A stretch of DNA of 13,767 nt from Spirochaetaceae bacterium (GCA_031272345.1 JAISTZ010000176.1:1-13767); one strand, 5' to 3'; positions 7,946 through 13,653 are shown, numbered from the stretch's first letter. Notes: generated by a model from the sequence alone, not told the origin. Made by a program: numbers and translations.

Positions 7946-8514
7946 TCGGGGCCTGGGTGTTTTGCTGCGCCGCCGCCCTCTTCCCCTACACGATTGAAGT
8001 CTTCGGCGCGCTCCCGGTGGTCATCTCGGACGTGTCCGACGTGTCCTTCACCTACCTCTCCGGGGGGGTGGGCGCGGGGTTCACCACCCTGGACGGGGAA
8101 CGGACCTTCGGCGTGACCGTGACGGCCATCGCGTACATGCCCTTTTCCGCGGAATTCACGGCAAAGGACGGCGAGCTCCCCCGGTCAGCCCTGGCGGCCG
8201 CGCCCGTGGGGATGCACCTGTCCCTGGGGTGCTCGGTCCTGCCCGTGGACGCCATCACCGGGGCCGTCTCCTTTCCGGTCACCGTGTCCCTCCACGGGAA
8301 GGCGGATTTCCTCCAGGGGGAAGCCCACGTCGACACGGGCGTGGCTGCCGCGGGGGGAATCAAAATCACCGGGGGAAGGTTCTCGGGGTTTGCCCGGATG
8401 GAAATTTTCTTCGACATCTACCGGCTTGTCTTTCCCCAGGGGGGCGGGTTTTCCACCGCCGGGCCGAATGTCTTCGGCCTGACTCCCCACATCGGGGCCG
8501 GTTTTACCCTATAG
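7930..8514 (+). CDS. Small exported protein, probable outer-membrane beta-barrel
   Basis: I do not recognise a named family. The 194-residue protein begins with a classical signal peptide (MRKILIGAWVFCCAAALFPY). The rest alternates hydrophobic and small or polar residues in short stretches rich in Gly, Val, Thr and Phe, such as YLSGGVGAGFTTL and FGVTVTAIAYMPF. It ends in GAGFTL, which resembles a barrel-closing C-terminal strand. About eight strands would fit the length. The start ATG at 7930 overlaps the GH13 stop by 16 bases, so it belongs to the same transcript and is probably translationally coupled. Its shared operon suggests a link with glucan uptake or envelope function, but that is inference only. 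The 3' end overlaps the convergent acyltransferase gene by 11 bases. Confidence 0.7.
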   Translation: MRKILIGAWVFCCAAALFPYTIEVFGALPVVISDVSDVSFTYLSGGVGAGFTTLDGERTFGVTVTAIAYMPFSAEFTAKDGELPRSALAAAPVGMHLSLGCSVLPVDAITGAVSFPVTVSLHGKADFLQGEAHVDTGVAAAGGIKITGGRFSGFARMEIFFDIYRLVFPQGGGFSTAGPNVFGLTPHIGAGFTL

Positions 8515-9418
8515 ACCCCTTTTCGGCCAGCCAGACCTTTTCGTAGTCCCCGTGCCGGCGTTCCAGGAGCTCCATCAGCCGGTCCACCACGGCCTGTTTA
8601 ACGTCAACCTCCGGGTTGTCCCCCAGTTCGGAGAGAACCCCGTCCCGGAATTGCCTGCACCCCATCACGGGGCTTGCGGCTACGATCATCCTGTCCGCGA
8701 ACATAAGGTCCATCACCATGTTGTCCGGGTCCGCCGGGTTGAACCGCAGGCACTGGCCGTTCAGGGTGACCAGGAGCATGATGTCGAAGATCCGCAGGTA
8801 GGAGTCGATTTCCCGGAGGCCCCGCTTGGTTTCGCTCCTGCCCGGCCTGTACCGGGTGCCGCTGGGGAAGACCACCACGGGCCTGCGGTCCCGGCGGGCC
8901 TCGTACAGGGCCCGCATGGCCGCCATGTTGATTTTGCGGCTCCGCTGGCCCTCCCGTTCCCGCGCCGCCTCGTCCGTGATGCCCGCAAGGCTCCTGCTGG
9001 GATAAATGATGATTCTGGTGTAGCCCTCCGCAAAGGAGCGGACCCCGGGATCGTCCTCGTTCAGCTTCATCCCCGCGATGGACACGGCCCTTTGGGCCAG
9101 GGCCGCGCCGAAATCACCGCCGTCGTGCTCCAGCAGGTACATGATGATGGGCAGGTCCAGGTTGCTGTAGTGCTCGCAGAAGATAACCCCCCGCTTGCCC
9201 CCCTGAATCTGCCGGTAGAAGTCCTGAAAGTGTTCCTTCCCCTCCAGGCGCGACCCGGGGAGCAGATTCTCCCTCACGATGCGGTCCATGACCTTTCGGG
9301 CGAAGGGGTTGTACTCCTGATATACGTTTGTCTCGTCGATAACGGCGGCTGCGGTGGCGTTCTTTATGGTTGCCGCAAAATCATCCGCATACCGCTCTTT
9401 TAGGGTTAATCCGTCCAT
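8504..9418 (-). CDS. Glycerol-3-phosphate acyltransferase-like protein (PlsC/GPAT superfamily)
   Basis: The product probably acylates glycerol-3-phosphate or a lysophospholipid in early phospholipid synthesis at the cytosolic membrane face. From ATG 9418 it has 304 residues. Acyltransferase motif I is CEHYSNLDLP (His83, Asp88, the HX4D pair) and motif III is VVFPSGTRYRP (residues 182-192), close to the plant plastid and chlamydial PSGGRDRP type. IAGMKLNEDDPGV and IIIYPSRSL lie between them, as in soluble ATS1-like GPATs. No transmembrane segment is evident. A longer start at 9478 would add 20 residues (MNAGQRAPLTLVLFPGTLSP). I prefer 9418 because MDGLTLKERY reads like a natural N-terminus and a good promoter (9426-9454) lies inside the extra segment. 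Substrate choice between glycerol-3-phosphate and lysophosphatidate is not resolved. The last 11 bases overlap the convergent barrel gene, and no terminator is visible between them. Confidence 0.85.
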   Translation of the reverse strand: MDGLTLKERYADDFAATIKNATAAAVIDETNVYQEYNPFARKVMDRIVRENLLPGSRLEGKEHFQDFYRQIQGGKRGVIFCEHYSNLDLPIIMYLLEHDGGDFGAALAQRAVSIAGMKLNEDDPGVRSFAEGYTRIIIYPSRSLAGITDEAAREREGQRSRKINMAAMRALYEARRDRRPVVVFPSGTRYRPGRSETKRGLREIDSYLRIFDIMLLVTLNGQCLRFNPADPDNMVMDLMFADRMIVAASPVMGCRQFRDGVLSELGDNPEVDVKQAVVDRLMELLERRHGDYEKVWLAEKGSIG

Positions 9419-9425
9419 GGGGGAG

Positions 9426-9454
9426 AGGGTACCGGGAAACAATACCAGCGTCAA
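9426..9454 (-). promoter_or_regulatory. Putative promoter of the acyltransferase, predicting a leaderless mRNA
   Basis: On the minus strand TTGACG (9454-9449), 17 bases, then TACCCT (9431-9426). Seven bases (mostly C) separate the -10 box from ATG 9418, and no Shine-Dalgarno sequence is present. The geometry is the same as before aroA (-10 box, C-rich spacer, ATG). The -10 box is weak (TAnnnT), so confidence is moderate. Confidence 0.4.
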
Positions 9455-9504
9455 GGGAGCTCTTTGCCCGGCGTTCATCTACCCCGGAGAGCTCCCCCCG
9501 CCGG

Positions 9505-11106
9505 TTATTTTTCCCCTTCCTTTCCCGCTTTGGCCCATTCCAGGTCCCGCTTTGCAGCCACGTTGTCGGGATCAAGCTTCAGGGCCTCGGTGAGGTCGGC
9601 AATGGCGGCGTCCCAGTTTTTGGCGTTGTAGGCCGCAAGCCCCCGGGCGTTGTAAGCGACGGCCAGGTTTTTCTTCCGGGTTACATTATTGGGCTCCAGC
9701 TCCAGGGCCTTTGAATAGGCGGCGATTGCTCCGTCCCAGTCTTTGGCGCTGTAGGCCGCATACCCCCGAATACCGTATTCCCTTGCCGTAAGATTCGGTC
9801 CGGCGGCCTGCGCTGCCGGGGTTGTCGCTGCCGGAGCCGGGGTTGTCGTTGCCGGGGCCGGGGTTCTTGCCGCCGAAGCCGGGGTTGTCGTTGCCGGAGC
9901 CGGGGTTCTTGCCGCCGAGGCCGGGGTTGTCGATGCCGGGGCCGGGGTTCTTGCCGCCGAAGCCGGGGTTGTCGCCGCCGGAGCCGAAGCTGCTGCTGCG
10001 GGCTTCTCCGCCTGGGCGCGTTCCAGAGTTCTCTTTGCCGCCGCGTTCTCGGGCTCAAGCTTCAGGGCCTCGGTGAGGTCGGAAATGGCGGCATTCAAAT
10101 TTTTGTCATTGTAGGACCCAAGACCCCGGGCGTTGTAGGCGAGGGCCAGGTTTTTCTTCCGGGTTACACTGTCAGGTTCAAGCTCCAGGGCCTTTGAATA
10201 GGCGGCGATTGCCCCGTCCCAGTCTTTGGCTTTGTAGGCATCGTAGCCCTGGGCGCTGTATTCCCGGGCTGTGAGAGTCGGTTCGGAAGACGGGGGTGTT
10301 TGCGCCGGAGCTGTCTCTTTCGGCTGTTCCGCCAGGACCGGTTCCGCCTGTTTTGCGGGCTGTTCCGCCGGAGCCGCCTCTTTCGGCTGTTCCGCCAGAA
10401 CCGGTTCCGCCTGTTTTACGGGCTGTTCCGCCGGAGCCGCCTCTTTCGGCTGTTCCGCCAGGAGCGGCGTCGGCTGTTCCACCGGAAGCGGTTGCGCCGC
10501 GTTCCTGGTATACTGGGTATGATCGTTCACCTTGAATCCCATCCCCAGGATCGGGGTGAAGGTGAGATTAGCCCCCGCCATGCCGTATGCCTCATTGAGT
10601 TTGCCGTAGATGTACAGCTTCTGGTTGAAGTGATATTCCACTGCCAGATTAGCGCCGACGCCGTAGTCGAACGCGGGTTGAATGTCGTTGATCAGGATGA
10701 AAAAATAAAAGGACGGCGTCAGGGATACGGCGAGATTTCCCCTGTGCAGCCTGAAGGAAGGCCCCGCGAAGGCCTGAATCTGGAAAGAAGGGGGGGCGTC
10801 ATCCCTCAGGGGGACTGAAAAAATACCCAGGGCGCTCAAACCGAACATATCGCCCAGAGGGAATATATCATTGAAAAAGAAAGAAAGACCTACTTCTCCG
10901 CCCGGAGCGGGGGATTCGTTCTCCGGATAGGCGCCGCCCCCAAACAGTCGAAGAAGACTGGCCCCAGCGCCGCCTTCCACACGGAAGGTCTGGGCAACGG
11001 CGCCGGTTTCGGCGAGGAAGAATAAAAACACCATGACGGCGCGAAAGCAACTCCGCTTTCTATAAAAGTGGCGGCTGATAAAAGACCCTGTAGGTAAAAA
11101 TTTCAT
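9505..11106 (-). CDS. Exported barrel-TPR protein, two TPR modules
   Basis: The 533-residue product starts at ATG 11106 after GAGG nine bases upstream; an ATG at 11130 is possible but lacks a ribosome site. Residues 1-39 form a long signal peptide with cleavage at AVAQ. Residues of about 40-190 look like an outer-membrane beta-barrel (GLSFFFNDIFPLGDMFGLSA, FAGPSFRLHRGNLAVSLTP, YHFNQKLYIYGKLNEAYG). A Glu/Pro/Gln/Ala linker with 63-bp DNA repeats follows, then a TPR module (DAYKAKDWDGAIAAYSKALE, NARGLGSYNDKNLNAAISDL). An Ala/Pro/Thr linker built of 21-bp repeats leads to a second TPR module nearly copying the first. The layout suggests a barrel in the outer membrane with periplasmic TPR arms that bind a partner, but this is inference. 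It is a paralogue of the protein at 11192-12247 and downstream of it. It could instead be a periplasmic protein with a lipocalin-like domain. Confidence 0.85.
   Translation of the reverse strand: MKFLPTGSFISRHFYRKRSCFRAVMVFLFFLAETGAVAQTFRVEGGAGASLLRLFGGGAYPENESPAPGGEVGLSFFFNDIFPLGDMFGLSALGIFSVPLRDDAPPSFQIQAFAGPSFRLHRGNLAVSLTPSFYFFILINDIQPAFDYGVGANLAVEYHFNQKLYIYGKLNEAYGMAGANLTFTPILGMGFKVNDHTQYTRNAAQPLPVEQPTPLLAEQPKEAAPAEQPVKQAEPVLAEQPKEAAPAEQPAKQAEPVLAEQPKETAPAQTPPSSEPTLTAREYSAQGYDAYKAKDWDGAIAAYSKALELEPDSVTRKKNLALAYNARGLGSYNDKNLNAAISDLTEALKLEPENAAAKRTLERAQAEKPAAAASAPAATTPASAARTPAPASTTPASAARTPAPATTTPASAARTPAPATTTPAPAATTPAAQAAGPNLTAREYGIRGYAAYSAKDWDGAIAAYSKALELEPNNVTRKKNLAVAYNARGLAAYNAKNWDAAIADLTEALKLDPDNVAAKRDLEWAKAGKEGEK
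9536..9789 (-). repeat. TPR-module direct repeat, copy 1
   Basis: Encodes the C-terminal TPR module of the downstream barrel-TPR gene. Bases 9572-9639 are identical over 68 positions to 11259-11326 in the neighbouring paralogue. This copy therefore looks closer to the paralogue's module than to copy 2 in the same gene, suggesting recent conversion or duplication. Confidence 0.8.
9818..9985 (-). repeat. Eight tandem 21-bp repeats encoding an Ala/Pro/Thr linker
   Basis: Eight 21-base units run head to tail. Each starts GGGGTT on the plus strand and ends in GCC, and two types alternate: GGGGTTGTCG... and GGGGTTCTTG.... The alternation gives a 42-bp higher-order period (GGGGTTCTTG at 9860, 9902 and 9944). 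Each unit encodes seven residues such as AARTPAP or ATTTPAS. Copy-number changes would keep the frame and alter only linker length. Confidence 0.9.
10013..10275 (-). repeat. TPR-module direct repeat, copy 2
   Basis: Encodes the first TPR module of the downstream barrel-TPR gene. It shares the order and most bases of copies 1 and 3 (for example CAAGCTTCAGGGCCTCGGTG) but is the most diverged in its middle, where GLGSYNDKNLNAAISDL replaces GLAAYNAKNWDAAIADL. Confidence 0.75.
10304..10463 (-). repeat. 63-bp tandem repeat, about 2.5 copies
   Basis: CTCTTTCGGCTGTTCCGCCAG recurs at 10315, 10378 and 10441, exactly 63 bases apart, with nearly identical sequence between. Each unit encodes a 21-residue Glu/Gln/Pro/Ala segment (AEQP, KQAEPVLAEQPKE). 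Slippage would change linker length without a frameshift. Confidence 0.9.
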
Positions 11107-11129
11107 TTTTATAAACCTCACTTCATACA

Positions 11130-11159
11130 ATTATCGGCTAAATAGTACGATTTCAACAA
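11130..11159 (-). promoter_or_regulatory. Probable promoter of the downstream barrel-TPR gene
   Basis: TTGTTG (11159-11154), 18 bases, GATAAT (11135-11130) on the minus strand, in the AT-rich 85-base gap between the two paralogues. A second -10 candidate, TACTAT, lies just upstream. The segment GCCGATAATTGTATGAA is mirrored upstream of the paralogue as GCCGATACTTATATGAA, so the control region was duplicated with the gene. Confidence 0.45.
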
Positions 11160-11191
11160 GAAAAATCATACAAAAATCACATAAGGGGTTT

Positions 11192-12247
11192 TCATTTTGC
11201 CCCTTCCTTTTCCGCCTGGGCCCGCTCCAGGTTTCTCTTTGCCGCCGCGTTATCGGGGTCAAGCTTCAGGGCCTCGGTGAGGTCGGCAATGGCGGCGTCC
11301 CAGTTTTTGGCGTTGTAGGCCGCAAGACCCCGGGCGTTGTAGGCGGTGGCGAGGTTTTTCTTCCGGGTTTCGTTACCGGGCTCCAGCTCCAGGGCCCTTG
11401 CGTACGCGGCGACCGCCCCGTCCCAGTCCTTGGCTTTGTAGGCCTCATAGGCCTGGACGCTGTATTCCCTGGCCGTGGGAGCCGCCCCGGAAGCCGGAGC
11501 TTGCGCCGCCGGGGCCGCTTCTGCGGGTTTTTCAGCCTGGGCCGGGGATTGCTCCCCCTGGACAAGCTGCGCCGTCTGTTCCGCTTGCTCCGCGGGCGGC
11601 TCCGCCTGGGCCGGCTGCGCTCCCTTCCGGGCACGGCCGGTGATATTGAATCCCACTCCCAAAGCGGACGCGACGACAACATTTTTCCCCGTAATGCTGT
11701 ATATCCCGTTCACCTTTCCGTAGACGTACAGGAGCCGGTTGAAGGGGTATCCCACCGCCAGGTTAACCCCGGCGCCGTAGTCGCTCACGGGTTCACTATC
11801 GTTGAACAGGAGGGTATAATAATAAAAGGCCGGCGTTACGGACATGGCGAGCTTTCCCATGCGGAACCGGAAGGAAGGCCCCGCCATGGCCTGAATTTGA
11901 TAGGGAATGTCGAAGCCGTCCTCAATAGGGAACGTAAAAATGCCCATGGCGCTCACGCCGAATACATCCCCCAGGGGGAATAGATCATCAAAAAAGACAG
12001 AAAGGCCCACGTCCAGGCCCGGAGCGGGAATTCCGGTTTTTGGGAAAAAGATCCCGCTCAAGAGCCAGGTAAAACTGCCCGCCGCGCCGGTTTCAATCTG
12101 GAAAGACTGGGCGCCGGCGCCGGTTTTAGGGGAAAAAATGAAGAGCAAACATACAACCGCAAGGCAACGGAACCCACCCGTCCTGCTGCAAAAGTGACGG
12201 CTGGAAAAAGATTTTATAGGCAAAAATGTCATATTACCGGATTTCAT
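11192..12247 (-). CDS. Exported barrel-TPR protein, one TPR module
   Basis: The 351-residue paralogue of the 9505-11106 product has the same order with one TPR module. A signal peptide ends at about residue 47 (GAGAQ). A barrel-like domain spans about 48-210 (DVGLSVFFDDLFPLGDVFGV, AGPSFRFRMGKLAMSVTPAF, YPFNRLLYVYGKVNGIYS). A Gln/Glu/Ala/Pro linker follows, and the TPR module fills the last 95 residues (YKAKDWDGAVAAYARALELE, NARGLAAYNAKNWDAAIADL). ATG 12247 has AGGG eight bases upstream; MTFLPIKSF at 12232 aligns better with the paralogue's start but lacks a ribosome site, so the start is uncertain by five codons. The strong promoter upstream and the short gap to the second paralogue suggest partial co-transcription. 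The function is unknown; outer-membrane location is inferred from the barrel-like pattern. Confidence 0.85.
   Translation of the reverse strand: MKSGNMTFLPIKSFSSRHFCSRTGGFRCLAVVCLLFIFSPKTGAGAQSFQIETGAAGSFTWLLSGIFFPKTGIPAPGLDVGLSVFFDDLFPLGDVFGVSAMGIFTFPIEDGFDIPYQIQAMAGPSFRFRMGKLAMSVTPAFYYYTLLFNDSEPVSDYGAGVNLAVGYPFNRLLYVYGKVNGIYSITGKNVVVASALGVGFNITGRARKGAQPAQAEPPAEQAEQTAQLVQGEQSPAQAEKPAEAAPAAQAPASGAAPTAREYSVQAYEAYKAKDWDGAVAAYARALELEPGNETRKKNLATAYNARGLAAYNAKNWDAAIADLTEALKLDPDNAAAKRNLERAQAEKEGAK
11215..11478 (-). repeat. TPR-module direct repeat, copy 3
   Basis: Encodes the single TPR module of the upstream paralogue. It contains the 68-base block (11259-11326) identical to 9572-9639. The repeats lie in the same orientation about 1.7 kb apart, so recombination between them could delete or fuse the two genes. 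Confidence 0.8.
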
Positions 12248-12319
12248 AAACCTTGCCCTATGCAGTTAGCGTTCCCTCACTTCACACCCCTCTCATTGTT
12301 CATATAAGTATCGGCTCTA

Positions 12320-12347
12320 TTATTACAATTTCTGCCCAAAAAGTCAA
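12320..12347 (-). promoter_or_regulatory. Promoter of the barrel-TPR gene pair
   Basis: TTGACT (12347-12342), 16 bases, TAATAA (12325-12320) on the minus strand, within the AT-rich interval before the gene. The leader to ATG 12247 would be about 65 bases. The rest of the interval from 12248 to 12484 holds repeat copy A and the tail of the antitoxin module; I see no other gene in it. Confidence 0.55.
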
Positions 12348-12408
12348 GAAAAATTAAAAACCCGCGTTTTCCGTACGCACATTGCCCGCTCTGGCCCGCT
12401 TCCCCCCT

Positions 12409-12483
12409 TCATTCACCAGGGCGCAACTCGCGCCGGCGCGCCTCTGCCTCTGTGTCCGGGACATACCGCGCCGGGCGGACCAT
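12409..12483 (-). other. Possible 24-residue mini-ORF within repeat copy A
   Basis: ATG 12483 lies one base after the antitoxin TAG and opens a 24-codon frame containing RYVPDTEAEARRREL, ending in TGA at 12409. The same frame is present in repeat copy B (about 13045-13105) without an ATG. Between the copies I count four synonymous and two amino-acid-changing differences, so the frame may be or may have been coding. It could be a remnant of a longer gene. Confidence 0.25.
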
Positions 12484-12516
12484 CCTACGCCGTGGCGGCT
12501 ATCCGTTCACGGACCA
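12416..12516 (-). repeat. TA-array repeat, copy A
   Basis: About 100 bases matching copy B almost throughout. It includes the 12-base palindrome CGCGCCGGCGCG, the segment TGTCCGGGACATACCGC, and 31 identical bases (12486-12516) that encode the last nine residues and most of the stop codon of the antitoxin. The repeat therefore spans the gene's 3' end and the spacer beyond it. Confidence 0.85.
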
Positions 12517-12718
12517 TGTCGCGTATAACCTCGACCGGCATTTTGTTGTCCGCCATTGACTGGGTTATGATGTAGTCCGCCGAAACGCGGTCGAGAATAT
12601 CAAGCATCTCGCGCTGGCGGGTGAAAACCCCGCCTTTTCTGCGCGGATCCACTTTGGGCGGGTTTTTAGTGTAATACTCGTCCAGAGCGTCCGCTTCTTC
12701 TTCGGTCATTCGCGCCAT
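12485..12718 (-). CDS. Antitoxin of the first module
   Basis: The 77-residue protein starts at ATG 12718 with a strong Shine-Dalgarno AGGAGG four bases upstream; an upstream in-frame ATG at 12763 lies inside the toxin gene and is unlikely. It begins MARMTEEEADALDEYYTKNP, has FTRQREMLDILDRVSADYII in the middle and ends MPVEVIRDMVRERIAATA. This resembles small antitoxins paired with BrnT/RelE-like toxins, in which the last helix reads (T)PxxIIxxLVREKIA. Its role would be to bind and neutralise the toxin encoded eight bases upstream, and perhaps repress the operon. The last nine codons are identical in DNA to those of the BrnA-like gene at 13106-13312. The partner assignment rests on adjacency and order. 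Confidence 0.7.
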   Translation of the reverse strand: MARMTEEEADALDEYYTKNPPKVDPRRKGGVFTRQREMLDILDRVSADYIITQSMADNKMPVEVIRDMVRERIAATA

Positions 12719-12722
12719 AATT

Positions 12723-12728
12723 CCTCCT
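12723..12728 (-). promoter_or_regulatory. Shine-Dalgarno AGGAGG overlapping the toxin stop codon
   Basis: The sequence TAGGAGGAATTATG joins the toxin's TAG, a perfect AGGAGG and the antitoxin ATG. The ribosome site shares bases with the toxin stop, so the antitoxin can be initiated strongly on its own and also by ribosomes finishing the toxin. This would favour antitoxin excess although the toxin gene comes first. Confidence 0.7.
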
Positions 12729-12981
12729 ATGAATCCAACAGATGAAAGTAAATGCTTTGACATTTCATCGCATGAAAGACATCAACCGTTGTTTCATCAA
12801 TAAAATTATACAGGATTTCAAGCAAATTTCCAGCGGTGTCAAAGCCGAGGACGATATATGTGTTGTCATCGCCCTCGGCTGGACCTTCATAGTGGGGGTG
12901 GTTAAGGACATACCGTATTTTTTCCTCGGTAATGCCCTTGTGCTTGAACGCTGATTCATGAAACGTTATCTCGATGCCCAT
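12727..12981 (-). CDS. BrnT/RelE-like toxin
   Basis: The 84-residue basic protein starts at ATG 12981 with AGGGG shortly upstream. It shows ITFHESAFKHKGITEEKIRY near the N-terminus, then YIVLGFDTAGNLLEILYNF and a C-terminal DVFHAMKC. The order (His/Gly helix, two long strands, and a C-terminal strand with HAM) fits small ribonuclease-type toxins related to BrnT and RelE. Catalytic residues cannot be named with confidence. It would cleave RNA when free and be held inactive by the antitoxin encoded just downstream. Toxin-first order matches BrnT-BrnA modules. It lies 124 bases after the stop of the previous module, with repeat copy B between. Confidence 0.7.
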   Translation of the reverse strand: MGIEITFHESAFKHKGITEEKIRYVLNHPHYEGPAEGDDNTYIVLGFDTAGNLLEILYNFIDETTVDVFHAMKCQSIYFHLLDS

Positions 12982-13041
12982 GCCCCTACTCTACCGCCCA
13001 CGCCCCCCAACCGCAAGGTCCGGAAGAAAATTCTCAGCCAT

Positions 13042-13137
13042 CAGGGGTGCAGCTCGCGCCGGCGCGCCTCCGCCTCCGTGTCCGGGACATACCGCACCGG
13101 GCGGACTACGCCGTGGCGGCTATCCGTTCACGGACCA
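13042..13137 (-). repeat. TA-array repeat, copy B
   Basis: Matches copy A over nearly its full length but lacks five bases (CATCC) next to the stop codon. It covers the 3' end of the BrnA-like gene (31 identical bases, 13107-13137) and most of the spacer before the next toxin. In the rest of that spacer (about 12982-13041) only a 16-codon frame (MAENFLPDLAVGGRGR) is visible, which I do not call a gene. Confidence 0.85.
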
Positions 13138-13312
13138 GCTCGCCAACGATTGCCGTTGGAGGATAGAGGGGCTGGGCCGTCCGCCACTCCTCATCGGTTA
13201 TCTCCGGGCAATCGCTGAAGTCGGTGTCCTCGAATGCCTCAATCTCGGCCATCCGCGCCGGGGAGATAGGGGGGAGGTTTTTAAGCTCCGAAAATTTGAT
13301 TGATGTGGTCAT
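13106..13312 (-). CDS. BrnA-like antitoxin with its DNA-binding part replaced
   Basis: The 68-residue product is read from ATG 13312 (MTTSIKFSELKNLPPIS), overlapping the BrnT 3' end by 32 bases; upstream in-frame codons inside brnT are unlikely starts. Residues 1-50 (LPPISPARMAEIEAF, CPEITDEEWRTAQPLY) match the N-terminal half of BrnA/DUF4415 antitoxins. In that family a ribbon-helix-helix segment of the type VTIRLDxDVLxWF...INAxLR follows. Here it is absent, and the protein ends after 17 residues with TAIVGELVRERIAATA. That tail resembles the last helix of the antitoxin at 12485-12718 and has the same DNA. The gene is therefore probably a chimera between a brnA head and another antitoxin's tail. 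It may still cover BrnT, but autorepression by the family's usual mechanism is doubtful. Confidence 0.75.
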   Translation of the reverse strand: MTTSIKFSELKNLPPISPARMAEIEAFEDTDFSDCPEITDEEWRTAQPLYPPTAIVGELVRERIAATA

Positions 13313-13592
13313 TGTACAACCGTTTTTCCTTTGGCACAGCTTTCCGCGCCGAATAGAGCCGCAATTCGTCGCCGCGCTCCACAAAGCAGAGGGCGAACAA
13401 CGAATGATTCACCATACCAAGCCCCATCCACCGGGTTTCATCCAGAGATGAATGGTTCTCGTCATATAGTATCTCAAAAGAACGTTCGATGATAGCCATC
13501 GCCGCTTCTGTGAAGGTAATCCCATGATCCCGGAGGTTCTTCCGGTTTTTGGGTTCATCCCAGACAATGCTCTTGCCTTTCAGCTCAAGCAT
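13281..13592 (-). CDS. brnT: BrnT family ribonuclease toxin
   Basis: The 103-residue protein has the DUF497/BrnT pattern: IVWDEPKNRKNLRDHGITF (residues 9-27, with Trp11, Asn19, His23, Gly24), a central LDETRWMGLGMVN, and LRLYSARKAVPKEKRLY (77-93). BrnT is a RelE-fold ribonuclease that blocks translation and is neutralised by BrnA, which here is encoded immediately downstream with a 32-base overlap. ATG 13592 is chosen because the family starts just before the WDxxK motif. The frame is open to 13670, but the added residues are encoded by repeat DNA. A GGAGG lies 13 bases upstream, rather far, so translation may be weak. Family-typical residues appear intact. Confidence 0.9.
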   Translation of the reverse strand: MLELKGKSIVWDEPKNRKNLRDHGITFTEAAMAIIERSFEILYDENHSSLDETRWMGLGMVNHSLFALCFVERGDELRLYSARKAVPKEKRLYNDHINQIFGA

Positions 13593-13608
13593 ACTCAGCC
13601 TAAAACCT

Positions 13609-13653
13609 CCGCACCGGGCGGACCATCCTACGCCGTGCCTACGCCGTGGCGGC
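13609..13653 (-). repeat. TA-array repeat, copy C (short)
   Basis: Shares CCGCACCGGGCGGAC with copy B, ACCATCCTACGCCGTG with copy A, and CTACGCCGTGGCGGC with both at the 3' end of the third antitoxin. The palindrome-bearing part is missing. CCTACGCCGTG is duplicated in tandem (13627-13637 and 13638-13648), which doubles the stop-codon region. Confidence 0.75.

Noticed and set aside
9818..9985. CRISPR array
   Set aside because: The 21-bp units are contiguous with no spacers and encode a linker in frame. No cas gene is present.
9822..10076. A plus-strand collagen-like frame rich in PGP and LPP
   Set aside because: It is the reverse reading of the Ala/Pro/Thr linker repeats in the TPR gene, with no ribosome site or signal peptide.
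10271..10535. Cys/Phe-rich plus-strand repeat frames
   Set aside because: They are the complement of the 63-bp repeats in the barrel-TPR gene and are explained by it.
12742..12954. Plus-strand frame across the toxin and antitoxin border
   Set aside because: It lies antisense to the better supported toxin gene, which has a ribosome site and family-like motifs.
12982..13035. 16-codon frame MAENFLPDLAVGGRGR starting in a TGATG overlap
   Set aside because: Too short to support as a gene; kept only as a comment in the repeat and mini-ORF entries.
12409..13653. Integron attC sites as the identity of the TA-array repeat
   Set aside because: No GTTRRRY and RYYYAAC core sites in the right arrangement, the inverted pairing is not kept between copies A and B, and the repeat overlaps coding codons. 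The cassette-like layout remains, but not this mechanism.
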